Shown here: positions 18,990-29,183 of the stretch, in pieces | Layout of the letters: each line of letters starts with the position of its first letter | Numbering within the stretch: position 1 is the stretch's first letter | From: Stutzerimonas stutzeri | GTDB taxonomy: Bacteria; Pseudomonadota; Gammaproteobacteria; Pseudomonadales; Pseudomonadaceae | Assembly: GCF_000952685.1 (NCBI RefSeq) | Contig: NZ_JYHV01000021.1 | Location: 54,701-118,700 of the forward strand | DNA length: 64,000 nucleotides | Direction of reading: 5' to 3' | Notes under the pieces: model-generated | Told to the model about the DNA's origin: nothing | The model's input: the letters and a program-made list of their open reading frames with translations, nothing else | The model's database searches: none | Translations under genes and position numbers: made by a program

Positions 18990-21113
18990 TCAGAGTTCGA
19001 ATTCGGCCTGCAATGACGCCCGCACGCAAAACAGTACCGCTTCTGGAACACGTCCGACGAAGTGCTCGGCAATTGACGCAACGGGAGGAAGCTCGCCTTC
19101 GCCATCGAGGAACGCCTCCTGGATCTCGCCCAGCAATTCCTCGGGTAGATCCAGCGCCTGCTCCAAGCTGAGCTGTTGCTGGCCGATCGCTTCGGCGAGC
19201 ATGGCGTACACATTCTTCTCGCTGCAATCGAGCTGTCGGGCTATCTGCGCTGGCGTCATACCGGCACGCGACAGGGTGATGAGCTCATGACGCACATCCG
19301 CAGGGGACCTGACCGCCTTCGCCGTACCCTGCAGGACTTCCAGAAACGCTTGGCCATAGCGCTCAAGCTTGCGCGCACCCACGCCACTGATGCGCGCCAT
19401 GTCGCTAAGCGAGCTCGGTTGGCTGCGGAGCATTTCCAGCAAGGTCGCATCCGGGAAAATTACGTAAGGCGGTACGCCATGTTCTTCGGCGAGCTTGCGG
19501 CGCAGCGTGCGCAACGCCTCCCAGGTCTCGCGTTCCTCGCTGCGAACCAATTGACTCGCCGCGCTGACGGAGGTCTTCGGCGCCTTGGCAGCCAGCTCGC
19601 GGCGCAGTTCGAGGGTGACTTCGCCACGCAATAACGGACGGCAGCTGTCGCTGAGTCGCAACCCACCAAAACCTTCCAGGTCGACATCCGCCAGCCCCCG
19701 CGCGACCAACTGACGGAACAGCGAACGCCACTCCCCTTCCGATAGCGCCTTGCCAACGCCGAACACCGACAGTTGTTGATGGCCGAAACTACGAATCTTC
19801 TCGTTGTCGCGGCCGAGCAGGATATCGACCAGATGCCCGACGCCGTAGCGTTGTCCGCTGCGGTAGATCGCCGACAGCGCTTGCCGCGCCGGTTCGGTGG
19901 CATCCCAGGTCTGTACGCCATCGACACAGTTGTCGCAATGACCGCAAGGTTCGGGCATCTGCTCGTCGAAATAAGCCAGCAGAACCTGGCGACGGCAGCG
20001 GGTTTCCTCGCACAGCGAGAGCATGGCGTCGAGCTTGTGCTGCTCGATGCGCTTGTGCCGATCATCGCCCTCTGAATTGTTGAGCATCTGCTTGAGGAAA
20101 ATCACATCCTGCAGGCCATACGCCATCCAGGCATCAGCAGGCAGGCCATCGCGACCCGCACGGCCGGTTTCCTGGTAATACGCCTCCAGCGATTTGGGCA
20201 GATCAAGATGAGCGACGAAACGCACGTTGGGCTTGTCGATCCCCATTCCGAAGGCGATGGTTGCCACCATGATCAGGCCTTCCTCGTTGAGGAAGCGCTT
20301 CTGATGGAAAGCCCGCAGATCGTTCGGCAACCCGGCGTGGTAAGGCAGCGCAGGAAAACCCTGCTCGGTGAGGAAGGCGGCAATGTCATCGACCTTCTTG
20401 CGCGACATGCAGTAGATGATGCCAGCATCGCCGCGACGCTCCGCCAGGAAGGCCATCAACTGCTTGCGAGGCTGTTCCTTGGGCACGATGCGATAAAAGA
20501 TGTTCGGACGATCGAAGCTGGAAAGAAAACGCTCGGCATTCTCCAGATGCAATCGCTGGACGATTTCCTCTCGGGTGCGCTTGTCCGCCGTGGCAGTCAA
20601 CGCGATTCGCGGGACGCTGGGGAAAAACTCTGCGAGCTGTCCCAGCTGAAGATACTCGGGACGGAAATCATGGCCCCACTGCGAGACGCAATGGGCCTCG
20701 TCGATGGCAAACAGACCGATTTCCAAACGTTGCAAGAACGCCAGCATGCGCGGTTGAACCAACCGCTCGGGCGCGAGATAGAGCATTTTGATTTCGTTGC
20801 GGCGCAGGCGATCGGCGATGTCTCGCTGTTGCTCAGCCGTCAGGGTCGAATTGAGCGCTGCCGCAGCAACACCCAGCTCCTCGAGCGTGGCCACCTGATC
20901 GTCCATCAGCGCAATCAGCGGCGATACCACTACTGCCAGGCCGTCACGGAGCAATGCCGGCACCTGATAACAAAGCGATTTGCCGCCACCGGTCGGCATC
21001 AACACCAGTGCGTCATCGCCGCCGGCCACGCGCTCGATGATCGCACCCTGGTTGCCACGAAAGGCGTCGTAGCCGAAAACATCTTTGAGAATGCGCTGTG
21101 CCTGATCGAGCAT
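18990..21113 (-). CDS. recQ: ATP-dependent DNA helicase RecQ
   Basis: This 707-residue RecQ helicase unwinds DNA 3' to 5' in the RecF recombination route. Walker A is at residues 41-48 (TGGGKSLC), with the DEAH box and aromatic-rich loop ([17 protein letters not shown]), the second RecA-like domain (GRAGRDG), the zinc-binding RQC cysteines (CGHCDNC) and a C-terminal HRDC domain (about 520-600). It is longer than E. coli RecQ (about 610) because of an extra C-terminal extension, which Pseudomonas homologues share as far as I recall. The start at 21113 has GGAG upstream; the frame from 21179 adds 22 residues unlike the family. Confidence 0.96.
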   Translation of the reverse strand: MLDQAQRILKDVFGYDAFRGNQGAIIERVAGGDDALVLMPTGGGKSLCYQVPALLRDGLAVVVSPLIALMDDQVATLEELGVAAAALNSTLTAEQQRDIADRLRRNEIKMLYLAPERLVQPRMLAFLQRLEIGLFAIDEAHCVSQWGHDFRPEYLQLGQLAEFFPSVPRIALTATADKRTREEIVQRLHLENAERFLSSFDRPNIFYRIVPKEQPRKQLMAFLAERRGDAGIIYCMSRKKVDDIAAFLTEQGFPALPYHAGLPNDLRAFHQKRFLNEEGLIMVATIAFGMGIDKPNVRFVAHLDLPKSLEAYYQETGRAGRDGLPADAWMAYGLQDVIFLKQMLNNSEGDDRHKRIEQHKLDAMLSLCEETRCRRQVLLAYFDEQMPEPCGHCDNCVDGVQTWDATEPARQALSAIYRSGQRYGVGHLVDILLGRDNEKIRSFGHQQLSVFGVGKALSEGEWRSLFRQLVARGLADVDLEGFGGLRLSDSCRPLLRGEVTLELRRELAAKAPKTSVSAASQLVRSEERETWEALRTLRRKLAEEHGVPPYVIFPDATLLEMLRSQPSSLSDMARISGVGARKLERYGQAFLEVLQGTAKAVRSPADVRHELITLSRAGMTPAQIARQLDCSEKNVYAMLAEAIGQQQLSLEQALDLPEELLGEIQEAFLDGEGELPPVASIAEHFVGRVPEAVLFCVRASLQAEFEL

Positions 21114-21360
21114 GCCGGTCTCCGAAACAAGACGCGCGAGTATACGCGACACGGGCGCGGGGTTCAGGCTGAACACCACGATGACGCGATAGCCGGACGG
21201 TGAGTTCTATTGCAGCGGAACTCCATCGGTATTTTTCTATCTGTCGAAGGACGACGGCGCGCGAAAGCTGGCCCAGCCACTACCGCCTGATAGCGCGCGG
21301 TAGCGGGAGACCCGCAGCTCGTCTAGAATCACCGCTGTTCTCATCCCAAGGTAGTCTTTG

Positions 21361-21948
21361 ATGTCATTCGCCGAGCAACTCGCCCGCTTGCAAGTGTTTC
21401 TGGATGCAGATGACCTGCATGAAGAAGCACTGGATTACATCGCCGCGCACGGCTACCTGACCGCGCTGTGCATTTGCTCGGAGCAGGTGCCCGAACGCGA
21501 GTGGATCGATGCGCTGTTCGCCGAGCCGCCGAAGTACGCCGACGACACCGAGCGCGAAGCCATCGAGGCGACACTGACTCAGCTTAAGGCGCATATCGCC
21601 CGGCAGCTGGCCAGTGACGAAGATATGGAACTGCCTTGCGAGCTCGACATGGGCGACGAACCGGACGAATCCGATCTGCGCGGTTGGTGCATCGGCTTCA
21701 TGGAAGGCGTGTTCATGCGCGAGTCGGTGTGGTTCGAAGATTCCGAGGAGGAAGTCAGCGAGCTGCTCCTGCCGATCATGGTCGGCTCCGGGCTGTTCGA
21801 TGAGCAACCCGAGTTCAGCGACATCGCCGAGGATCAGGATCTGGTCGGGGAAATGGTCGCGCAGATCCCTGAAATCCTCACCGCGCTGTACCTGATCTGC
21901 CATGCCCCCGAAGAGAAACCGGCGCTTCTTAAACCGCGCAAACATTAA
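21361..21948 (+). CDS. YecA-type UPF0149 protein
   Basis: This 195-residue acidic protein belongs to the UPF0149/YecA family of unknown function. The family text LRGWCIGFMEGVFMRE is present; the C-terminal SEC-C zinc motif found in some YecA proteins is absent. The ATG at 21361 is taken; a TTG just before it would add one residue. It is divergent from recQ across 247 bases and is followed 14 bases later by the DUF454 gene. No partner or reaction can be given. Confidence 0.8.
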   Translation: MSFAEQLARLQVFLDADDLHEEALDYIAAHGYLTALCICSEQVPEREWIDALFAEPPKYADDTEREAIEATLTQLKAHIARQLASDEDMELPCELDMGDEPDESDLRGWCIGFMEGVFMRESVWFEDSEEEVSELLLPIMVGSGLFDEQPEFSDIAEDQDLVGEMVAQIPEILTALYLICHAPEEKPALLKPRKH

Positions 21949-21962
21949 ACCCGGGTAACCTC

Positions 21963-22364
21963 TTGGCGCACCGCGATATCCCGACGTATCGCAACCCGGT
22001 AGTGCGTTATACGCTACTGGGTATCGGCTGGTTGAGCGTTGCGCTCGGCGTCATCGGCATCTTTCTGCCGGTCCTGCCGACTACGCCCTTTCTTCTTCTT
22101 GCCGCCGCCTGCTTCGTCCGCAGTTCACAGCGCTTCTACAACTGGCTGGTGATGCACCCGAGGCTGGGTCCCTGGTTCCGGGATTATCTGGAAGGCAAAG
22201 GCATCCCGCTGAAGGCAAAAATCTATTCGATCGTAACGATGTGGCTGAGCATCAGCGTGTCCTGCTGGTTAGTGCCGATGTTCTGGGCACGAATCGGAAT
22301 GCTGACCAGCGCGACACTGGTGACGCTGTACATCCTCCGCCTGAAAACCCGTCCGCCGCGCTAA
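21963..22364 (+). CDS. DUF454 inner-membrane protein (YbaN-like)
   Basis: This 133-residue membrane protein of the DUF454 family has segments at about residues 14-50 (IGIFLPVLPTTPFLLLAAA, the family signature) and about 85-125. The only in-frame start that keeps the whole domain is a TTG at 21963, with GGTAACC upstream. A GTG about 13 codons later is an alternative that would shorten the N-terminus. It is probably co-transcribed with the YecA-type gene and convergent with the DTW gene. The function is unknown. Confidence 0.78.
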   Translation: MAHRDIPTYRNPVVRYTLLGIGWLSVALGVIGIFLPVLPTTPFLLLAAACFVRSSQRFYNWLVMHPRLGPWFRDYLEGKGIPLKAKIYSIVTMWLSISVSCWLVPMFWARIGMLTSATLVTLYILRLKTRPPR

Positions 22365-22379
22365 GCCACGGATGCGTGC

Positions 22380-22973
22380 TCACCGGTGCTGGAGGCTTGC
22401 GTGATTGCGCTGGAACACCTCTGTGCCCATCGCCGCGATCTGCCGCTCGATCATCGTTTCGAACGGTCCCAGCAACACATCGAACCTATCGGTGTCCTCA
22501 AGCGTATTCAACACAGCCACAATCGCTTCGAGGGTGGACAACGCACCGGGCATCGGGGCCTTGCGCAGTCGATAGCGGGACATCAGGCCCTCTGGTAGTG
22601 CAACACGCGGCAGGTCGGCAATACGCGGATTGAGGTGCAGCAGCTTGCGGGCCTTGCGCCAGGTGCCGTCCGGCACGATCAATCGCAGCGGCCCACCCTT
22701 CTGTGCCAAATCCACAAGCGACACGGCCTGCTCGCCGGGAAACAACAGGTAGCTTTCGAGGCCATCGTCTGGGAGATCCTCGAATACTTCGCCCGCTCGG
22801 AGCTCGGCATTGGTCAGACCCAGCGCTGCCAAGCGCGCCGTGTTCAGGGCGTGTCTCGTTTCGCTAGGGTGCTGAAGGATCAGCACAGCAGTGGTGCTGG
22901 CAACAGAGGGGATCAAAGCACAGAGGCAATGACTCAACGGGCGCTGGCAACGCGTGCATTGTGGACGGGACAT
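22380..22973 (-). CDS. DTW-domain tRNA-uridine aminocarboxypropyltransferase
   Basis: This 197-residue DTW-domain protein is of the type that adds the 3-amino-3-carboxypropyl group of S-adenosylmethionine to a uridine in tRNA (acp3U; TapT/YfiP type). It opens with a zinc-binding-like CTRCQRPLSHCLC segment (residues 6-18) and carries the core motif VPDGTWRKARKL, which contains the DxTW signature. The ATG at 22973 has CAGGAG upstream. It is divergent from the GST gene at 23071. Enzyme activity is inferred from family. Confidence 0.85.
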   Translation of the reverse strand: MSRPQCTRCQRPLSHCLCALIPSVASTTAVLILQHPSETRHALNTARLAALGLTNAELRAGEVFEDLPDDGLESYLLFPGEQAVSLVDLAQKGGPLRLIVPDGTWRKARKLLHLNPRIADLPRVALPEGLMSRYRLRKAPMPGALSTLEAIVAVLNTLEDTDRFDVLLGPFETMIERQIAAMGTEVFQRNHASLQHR

Positions 22974-23070
22974 GGCTTCTCCTGAATGGAGGCGAAGTCT
23001 GCCACAACCGGCAGAAACGTAACGGTGGACTAAGCTAGTCGCGGTCACCGATTGTAAAGAGGCTGCACCG

Positions 23071-23742
23071 ATGCTCACCCTGCACCACCTGGACAATTCC
23101 CGCTCGCAACGCGTGCTCTGGCTGCTGGAAGAACTGCAACTCCCTTATGAGATCAAGCGCTACGCTCGAGACCCGCAGACAATGCTTGCTCCACCTGAAC
23201 TGAAGAAGGTGCATCCGCTCGGCAAGTCGCCCGTCATTACCGACGGCGACCTGACTCTGGCCGAGTCCGCCGCCATCATTGAGTATCTTGTCGACCGCTA
23301 CGGCGACGGCCGACTGACCCCGCCCATAGGCTCATCCGAATACCTTCGCTTTCGCTATTGGATGCACTACGCCGAAGGTTCAGCGATGCCGCCGTTGCTG
23401 CTCAAACTGGTATTCGATCGCATTGGCAACGGGCCAATGCCCTTTTTCATTCGGCCGGTGGCGCGGGCAATCGCCAAAGGCGCGAACAAGGCATTTATCG
23501 GCCCACAGCTAAAGCTCCATCTGGATTACATGGAGAAGGAACTAGAGAAAAGCCAATGGTTCGCCGGGGACGAATTCAGCGCTGCCGACATTCAGATGAG
23601 CTTCCCGTTAGAAGCCGCCCAAGCGAGAGCGGGCCTGGATGCCAGTCGCCCGAGGCTGAGTGCGTTCTTGCAAAGGATACGTGACCGCCCCGCTTATCAA
23701 CGAGCCATAGAACGGGGTGGTCCGGTGATGCCCGGGCGCTGA
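23071..23742 (+). CDS. glutathione S-transferase family protein
   Basis: This 223-residue protein has the two-domain GST layout: a thioredoxin-like N-terminal domain (residues 1-80, with GKSPVITDGDLTLAESAAII, the glutathione gamma-glutamyl-binding ES pair) and an all-helical C-terminal domain (90-215, WFAGDEFSAADIQM). The SRSQRVLWLLEEL opening is typical of a common bacterial subgroup with serine near the thiolate site. It probably conjugates or reduces electrophiles in the cytosol. It ends 24 bases before the small reverse ORF at 23767. Confidence 0.88.
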   Translation: MLTLHHLDNSRSQRVLWLLEELQLPYEIKRYARDPQTMLAPPELKKVHPLGKSPVITDGDLTLAESAAIIEYLVDRYGDGRLTPPIGSSEYLRFRYWMHYAEGSAMPPLLLKLVFDRIGNGPMPFFIRPVARAIAKGANKAFIGPQLKLHLDYMEKELEKSQWFAGDEFSAADIQMSFPLEAAQARAGLDASRPRLSAFLQRIRDRPAYQRAIERGGPVMPGR

Positions 23743-23766
23743 AATTCAACCCCCCGGCTGTACGGG

Positions 23767-23892
23767 TCAGCGCCTCTTGGCTGCTGACTCGCCTCGTTGC
23801 GCGCGGACCGGTATCGGTTGCAGCCGCGGCGGTTCGATGAAGCCAAGCGCCACTGCCAGATTCCAGCACACACTACTGAGCCATGCTTTCAT
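23767..23892 (-). CDS. small protein, 41 residues, unknown
   Basis: This short reverse ORF begins MKAWLSSVCWNLAVAL, continues with GFIEPPRLQPIPVR and ends in a basic tail. It has an unusually good ribosome site, AGGAGGG seven bases before the ATG at 23892. The first 18 residues are hydrophobic and could insert in the membrane. An inverted repeat GCAACA-aa-TGTTGC (23976-23989) lies about 85 bases upstream. I do not recognise the family with certainty. The strong Shine-Dalgarno and the protein-like pattern (hydrophobic, proline-rich, basic) favour a real gene. Confidence 0.5.
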   Translation of the reverse strand: MKAWLSSVCWNLAVALGFIEPPRLQPIPVRAQRGESAAKRR

Positions 23893-24070
23893 GATGAACC
23901 CTCCTGCTTGGTAACGGGTCTTGGTGGAGCCATGGGCTTCGTAATCAGCATAACCCAAGAAAAGCGCCGTTGCCTGCAACAAATGTTGCTGATTGTCAGC
24001 CTCCGAGCCTATGTGGTTTGGCTCTATAAATTGCGACCCGCCTTGACCGCGAGCGTTCACCACATACCAC

Positions 24071-25795
24071 TCACTGGGCAGCCTCCAGCCTGCGCCTGTA
24101 CGGAAAGACATCGATCACTTTGCCATCGCTTATCGCTTGCTGCAGGCCCTTCCAATAGTTGGCGTCGTACAGCTCGCCGTGGAGCTTGGCAAAGAGGCGA
24201 CGCTGCTTGATATCGGCAAACAGAAAGCGCGGGAACTCCTCTGGAAACACATCGTTCGGACCGACCGAATACCAGGGTTCGGACGACATTTCGTCTTCCG
24301 GATAACGAGCCTCGGGGATGTAGCGGAAGTTCACCTCGGTGAGGAAGCAGATCTCGTCGTAGTCATAGAACACTACCCGGCCATGACGGGTCACACCGAA
24401 GTTCTTCAATAGCATGTCGCCGGGAAAGATATTGGCGGCGGCGAGTTGCTTGATCGCCAGTCCGTAGTCCTCCAGCGCTTCCTGTACCTGCTGTTCGCTG
24501 GCGCTCTCCACGTAGATGTTCAATGGCGTCATCCGCCGCTCGGTCCAGCAGTGGCGCACCAGCACCGTATCGCCCTGTACCTCGACCGTTGACGGCGCAA
24601 CCTCAAGCAGTTCTGCCAGGCAGTCGGGATCGAACTTGGACTTAGGGAAGCGGAAATCGGCGAATTCCTGCGTATCGGCCATGCGCCCTACCCGGTCGAC
24701 ACTTTTAACCAGCCGGTACTTCTCGATGACGGTCGCCCGGTTGACGTTCTTGGTCGGAGAGAAGCGGTCCTTGATGATCTTGAAGACCGTGTTGAAGCCC
24801 GGCAGCGTAAACACGCTCATGACCATACCGCGCACACCCGGCGCCATGATGAAGCAGTCATCAGTGGTTGCCAGGTGATTGATCAACGCGCGATAGAACT
24901 CCGACTTGCCGTGCTTGTAGAACCCAATGGAGGTGTACAGCTCGGCGATGTGCTTGCCCGGCATGATGCGCTTGAGAAATCCGATGAACTCCGCGGGTAT
25001 CGGCACCTCGACCATGAAATACGAGCGCGTGAACGAAAAGATGATCGAGACTTCCGCTTCGTCGGTGATCAACGCATCGGCGACGATTCCCGCGCCTTCG
25101 TGGTGAAGTAGCGGTATCGCCAGCGGCCATTGTTCGTCGCGTGTGAAGATCCGTCCAACCAGATAGGCGCCCTTGTTGCGGTAGAGCACCGAACAGAAAA
25201 GCTCAACCGACAGCTCAGGGTCCTTGCATACCCAGTCTGGCAAGGACACCTGCAGCTGCGCCTCGAGCCGCCGCAGGTCACCGTTCAGATCCGCGTAGGG
25301 TACGGAGAAGGCAAAGTCCCTAAGGATCTGCGCGAGCATGCCGTAAAGGTCACCGCCGGGCTGATACCGACGCGTCTGGGCCTTTCGCTCGTGGGCACGA
25401 TTGGAGGGCCGAGTGGTATGGATGAACATGGTGCCGTCGCTGATGCAGTCATGGCTGAACAACGTACAGAAGATCGAGTTGTACCAAGTCTCGGACAATT
25501 CATCGTCAAAGCGGGGATTGATCTGATCGATATAGGCGCTCTTGATCTGCGGCCACTGCTGTACATCCAGCAGTACCTCTGGCTCGAATAACGCTCGCAG
25601 GTCCGCTGCCGTTTCGCCGACCTTCTGTTCGTACAAGTTGATGCGTGCCGCCGAGGCATGCTGAGCATCTTGCCACTGTGCTTGTTCGAACCGGGACCGA
25701 GCACCTTCAGTGATCAGCCGGAAATGTTCACGGTAGTTATCGAAGCCCAGCAGGATCTGCCGCGCGATTTCAGCGTCCGGCGATTTTGACAGCAT
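24071..25795 (-). CDS. aceK: isocitrate dehydrogenase kinase/phosphatase
   Basis: This 574-residue AceK is the bifunctional enzyme that phosphorylates isocitrate dehydrogenase to send isocitrate into the glyoxylate shunt, and reverses it when needed. Full-length family text is present, including the C-terminal kinase core with [20 protein letters not shown], which holds the catalytic and metal residues. The ATG at 25795 has GGAG 9 bases upstream. As is usual in Pseudomonas, it is not next to aceA or aceB here. It is divergent from the EamA exporter gene. Confidence 0.95.
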   Translation of the reverse strand: MLSKSPDAEIARQILLGFDNYREHFRLITEGARSRFEQAQWQDAQHASAARINLYEQKVGETAADLRALFEPEVLLDVQQWPQIKSAYIDQINPRFDDELSETWYNSIFCTLFSHDCISDGTMFIHTTRPSNRAHERKAQTRRYQPGGDLYGMLAQILRDFAFSVPYADLNGDLRRLEAQLQVSLPDWVCKDPELSVELFCSVLYRNKGAYLVGRIFTRDEQWPLAIPLLHHEGAGIVADALITDEAEVSIIFSFTRSYFMVEVPIPAEFIGFLKRIMPGKHIAELYTSIGFYKHGKSEFYRALINHLATTDDCFIMAPGVRGMVMSVFTLPGFNTVFKIIKDRFSPTKNVNRATVIEKYRLVKSVDRVGRMADTQEFADFRFPKSKFDPDCLAELLEVAPSTVEVQGDTVLVRHCWTERRMTPLNIYVESASEQQVQEALEDYGLAIKQLAAANIFPGDMLLKNFGVTRHGRVVFYDYDEICFLTEVNFRYIPEARYPEDEMSSEPWYSVGPNDVFPEEFPRFLFADIKQRRLFAKLHGELYDANYWKGLQQAISDGKVIDVFPYRRRLEAAQ

Positions 25796-25950
25796 GGCGA
25801 TCGTCTCCAGCGATGGAAGCCCGAGCTTATCCAGCCACCGATCGCAATGAAAGGACCGCAGCGGGTCGCAAGCCGGTTTGAAAGCGTGATTCGGGTTGCC
25901 AGACAGGCAGACCTCGCCAACACTTCGGTGTCCCGTCGTCGGAGTTTCCC

Positions 25951-26937
25951 ATGCGTCCTTCAGACCTACTGCGCCTGCTCGGTCTCGCTGCCATCTGGGG
26001 CGCCAGCTTCCTGTTCATGCGAATCATCGCGCCGGAACTCGGGACATTTCCCACTGCGTTCTTCCGGGTACTATTTGCCTGCCTAGGCCTGTTGGCGATT
26101 CTGATGATGATGCGGATCCGCTGGGATTTTCGCGGCAAGCTGAAACTGTGTCTGATTCTCGGAATGATCAATTCCGGCGTCCCGTTCGCGCTCTATGCCC
26201 TGGCAGCGCAATTTCTGCCAACCGGCTATTCCGCGATTTTCAACGCAACCACACCAATGATGGGCGTAATCATTGGTGCTCTATTTTTCGCCGAAGCGCT
26301 GACGGCAGCGAAACTGGTCGGAGTGCTATTCGGCCTGAGCGGCGTGGCGCTGCTGACACGTACCGGCCCCGTGGCATTCGACGCACAGCTGTTGATCGGC
26401 GCGCTCGCATGCCTGGGCGCGACCGCCTGTTATGGATTCGGTGGTTTCCTGACTCGTCGCTGGATCAACCAGCACGGCGGGTTGAGTAGCGAATTGGTTG
26501 CCTTCGGCAGCCAAGCGGGAGCGGCACTCTGTCTGCTGCCACTGTTCGTCCTGTCACTGCTGACAGCGCCCCCGGTTTCCTGGGGTGACAGCACCGTCTG
26601 GCTCAGCCTTGCCGGGCTCGGCATCGTCTGTACCGCATTCGCCTATATTCTGTATTTTCGCCTGCTTGCAGACATCGGCCCGGTTCGTACCCTGACGGTC
26701 ACCTTCATCATTCCACCCTTCGGTGTGCTCTGGGGCGCCCTGTTTCTTGATGAACCGCTGGACTGGGCCTATGCCTATGGCGGTGCGCTGATTGCCGTGG
26801 CGCTCTGGCTCGTACTCAAGCAGGCGCCGGCCACGACCGCGGCGACACCTGCGTCCAACGAAGTTAACGACGGTCCGGCGCTGGCCGAAATACCAGAACG
26901 AGACCAAGCACGATCAGCAACATGCCGACCAGACTGA
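25951..26937 (+). CDS. EamA/DMT-family exporter (1)
   Basis: This 328-residue inner-membrane protein has ten predicted helices in two EamA repeats, of the drug/metabolite transporter superfamily. The text of repeat one ([20 protein letters not shown]) and repeat two is typical. The cargo cannot be told from sequence; relatives export amino acids or metabolites. Its last 74 bases overlap the 3' end of the opposing EamA gene at 26864, so the two transcripts are antisense to each other there. Confidence 0.87.
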   Translation: MRPSDLLRLLGLAAIWGASFLFMRIIAPELGTFPTAFFRVLFACLGLLAILMMMRIRWDFRGKLKLCLILGMINSGVPFALYALAAQFLPTGYSAIFNATTPMMGVIIGALFFAEALTAAKLVGVLFGLSGVALLTRTGPVAFDAQLLIGALACLGATACYGFGGFLTRRWINQHGGLSSELVAFGSQAGAALCLLPLFVLSLLTAPPVSWGDSTVWLSLAGLGIVCTAFAYILYFRLLADIGPVRTLTVTFIIPPFGVLWGALFLDEPLDWAYAYGGALIAVALWLVLKQAPATTAATPASNEVNDGPALAEIPERDQARSATCRPD

Positions 26938-27739
26938 GCATCGCCAACCGGTTGCCGAATACCAGGTAGTCCATTACCGCCGTCACCGCCGGCACCAGAT
27001 AGAACAGGCTGGTCACGTTGACCAGATCTCCCTTGGCGATCAGTCGATACAACAATAAGGTCGCGGCCACCGAGATTACCAACGCCATCCATGACACCGA
27101 CAGCCAGAAGCCCGGTTCGAAGGTTATGTTCATGGGCTGGAATGGCACGAACAGCGAACAAAGCAAAAGCCCGGCGAGATACTGCAAGGGCATGGCACGT
27201 AGCGGATCACCTTTGGCTCGTTTCTGCATCATCGAGCCCAGCGTGATGCTCGACAGTGCCAGCAAAGCACAGGCCACGCCCGCCACGGACAGCCCTCCCA
27301 CGCCAAGGCTCTGATACACCACCAGCACCAGTCCACTCAGACCAAGCAGCAATCCGAACAGCCGCAGCGGTCTTAGCCGTTTGCGCTCCAGCAACACGGC
27401 CGTCAGGATCGGCTGCACGCCTAGCAGAGTCGCCATGACCCCCGGCGTCATCTGCAGATCCAGTGCCAGCAGATAGAAGATCTGATAACTGCCCAGCAGC
27501 ACCAGACCGGTGGTCAAGGCATACCGACGCGCCTTCCATCCGTCAGGCAGCGATAGCGAGGCCAGCCTCACCACCCCCACCAACGCCACCAGCGCGATAA
27601 CGAAACGAACCAACAGGAAGGCGAACGGCGACGCGTACGCCAATCCCCATTTCGACACGATTGCCCCACTGCTCCAGAGCAGCACGAAAAGGCCCGTAGT
27701 CGCATACGCGACCAGGTTGTTGCGTGAGAAAGAAATCAT
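26864..27739 (-). CDS. EamA/DMT-family exporter (2)
   Basis: This 291-residue protein has ten predicted helices and two EamA repeats (LLWSSGAIVSKWGLAYASPF; QPILTAVLLERKRLRPLRL). I chose the ATG at 27739 because translation from there begins at the first transmembrane helix of the family; the frame stays open to 27928, but that part has no protein-like pattern. It converges on and overlaps the other EamA gene by 74 bases. The two proteins share only fold-level similarity, so they do not look like a recent duplication. The cargo is unknown. Confidence 0.86.
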   Translation of the reverse strand: MISFSRNNLVAYATTGLFVLLWSSGAIVSKWGLAYASPFAFLLVRFVIALVALVGVVRLASLSLPDGWKARRYALTTGLVLLGSYQIFYLLALDLQMTPGVMATLLGVQPILTAVLLERKRLRPLRLFGLLLGLSGLVLVVYQSLGVGGLSVAGVACALLALSSITLGSMMQKRAKGDPLRAMPLQYLAGLLLCSLFVPFQPMNITFEPGFWLSVSWMALVISVAATLLLYRLIAKGDLVNVTSLFYLVPAVTAVMDYLVFGNRLAMLSLVGMLLIVLGLVLVFRPAPDRR

Positions 27740-28065
27740 CCTGCCACCTTTGATCAGGCATACGAAACTGCGCCAACGAATGGCAAATGCAGTGACGGAA
27801 GTGCCGGCGAACCGGCGTGACTCAAGCCACCGCGGGTGGCGGTGGCGGAGCCAGGAACAAGCCCGGTGGTGGGCTCGCAGGATGGCGGGGAGATGTGATC
27901 GGCATGCGTGCAAGAGCTGCGAAACCACCCGCGTATGGGCGTTCGTGGTCAGCGACGTTGCAGAAGCATGTGCGGTTCATACCGATCTCGAAGCATTGGA
28001 GAAGCAGGTTTCAGACTATAGCGGTGCTGCGCCGGTTCTGCCAAGCCAGATCGGCGCAACGGGTG
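27740..28065. other. 326-base gap, nothing identified
   Basis: This gap lies between the start of the reverse EamA gene and the stop of reverse cysK. It must hold the EamA promoter. Open frames across it are short and unconvincing, and I see no hairpin with a T-tract for cysK. Confidence 0.5.
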
Positions 28066-29040
28066 TTACTGCTGCAGTTCCTGCTCACCGAACAGGTCGG
28101 CAAACAACATGGTGGACAGGTAGCGCTCGCCGGAATCGGGAAGAATCACCACAATGTTCTTGCCCTGCATTTCAGGCCGCTGGGCCATGCGCACCGCCGC
28201 AGCCATGGCGGCGCCGCAAGAGATGCCACAGAGGATGCCTTCTTCGCGCATCAAGCGCAGCGCCATGGCCTTGGATTCTTCATCACTGACCAGCTCGACT
28301 TGATCGACAATGGACAGATCGAGATTCTTCGGCACGAAGCCGGCACCGATGCCCTGGATCTTATGCGGGCTCGGTTTGACCTCATCTCCCGCGAGCGTCT
28401 GGCTGATTACCGGAGAGCTGGCGGGCTCGACCGCCACACTGAGAATCTTCTTGCCCTTGGTGCCCTTGATGTAACGCGAAACCCCGGTGATGGTGCCGCC
28501 AGTCCCAACCCCCGAAACCAGTACGTCGATGTTGCCTTCGGTGTCGTTCCAGATTTCCGGCCCGGTGGTTTTCTCATGGATCCCCGGGTTGGATGGGTTC
28601 TCGAACTGCTTCGGCAAGTAATACTGGTCACGGTCCGATGCGGCGATTTCAGTCGCCTTCTCGATGGCGCCCTTCATGCCTTTCGCCGGATCGGTGAGCA
28701 CCAGCTCCGCGCCAAGCGCCTTGAGTACTTTGCGCCGCTCCAGGCTCATCGAAGCCGGCATGGTCAATACCAACTTGTAGCCACGTGCCGCGGCGACGAA
28801 CGCCAGACCGATGCCGGTATTGCCGGAAGTCGGCTCGATGATCGTCATGCCTGGTTTGAGCAGTCCGCTTTTCTCGGCATCCCAGATCATCGCCGCGCCG
28901 ATCCGGCACTTTACCGAATGGGCCGGATTGCGGCCCTCGATTTTGGCCATGATGCTGACGCCCTTCGGGCCCAACCGATTGATCATCACCAACGGGGTAT
29001 TCCCGATGGCCTGCGCATTGTCAGCGAAGATGCGGCTCAT
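28066..29040 (-). CDS. cysK: cysteine synthase A (O-acetylserine sulfhydrylase)
   Basis: This 324-residue PLP enzyme makes L-cysteine from O-acetylserine and sulfide. The PLP lysine is K44 in HSVKCRIGA, the substrate loop TSGNTG lies near residues 71-76, and the phosphate-binding glycine loop [10 protein letters not shown] near 178-187. The length and the SVKCR wording are those of CysK rather than CysM. The start at 29040 has AGGGA upstream. It is divergent from the DUF748 gene. Confidence 0.94.
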   Translation of the reverse strand: MSRIFADNAQAIGNTPLVMINRLGPKGVSIMAKIEGRNPAHSVKCRIGAAMIWDAEKSGLLKPGMTIIEPTSGNTGIGLAFVAAARGYKLVLTMPASMSLERRKVLKALGAELVLTDPAKGMKGAIEKATEIAASDRDQYYLPKQFENPSNPGIHEKTTGPEIWNDTEGNIDVLVSGVGTGGTITGVSRYIKGTKGKKILSVAVEPASSPVISQTLAGDEVKPSPHKIQGIGAGFVPKNLDLSIVDQVELVSDEESKAMALRLMREEGILCGISCGAAMAAAVRMAQRPEMQGKNIVVILPDSGERYLSTMLFADLFGEQELQQ

Positions 29041-29183
29041 GACAGTGTCCCTGCGAGTGGAAAATCAGACTGATCAGCCTAAGCCCAGTCTCATGACTCG
29101 TCCAGCCGAACTCACCGATACGAGCAACGGTCCACCTTCAAGTAAAGGCAGTTCGATGACCACACCTTCGGCCAGACCACTCC

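Noticed and set aside
27817-29073. 418-codon plus-strand frame across the gap and cysK
   Set aside because: Most of it is antisense to cysK, and the part in the gap has no coding pattern.
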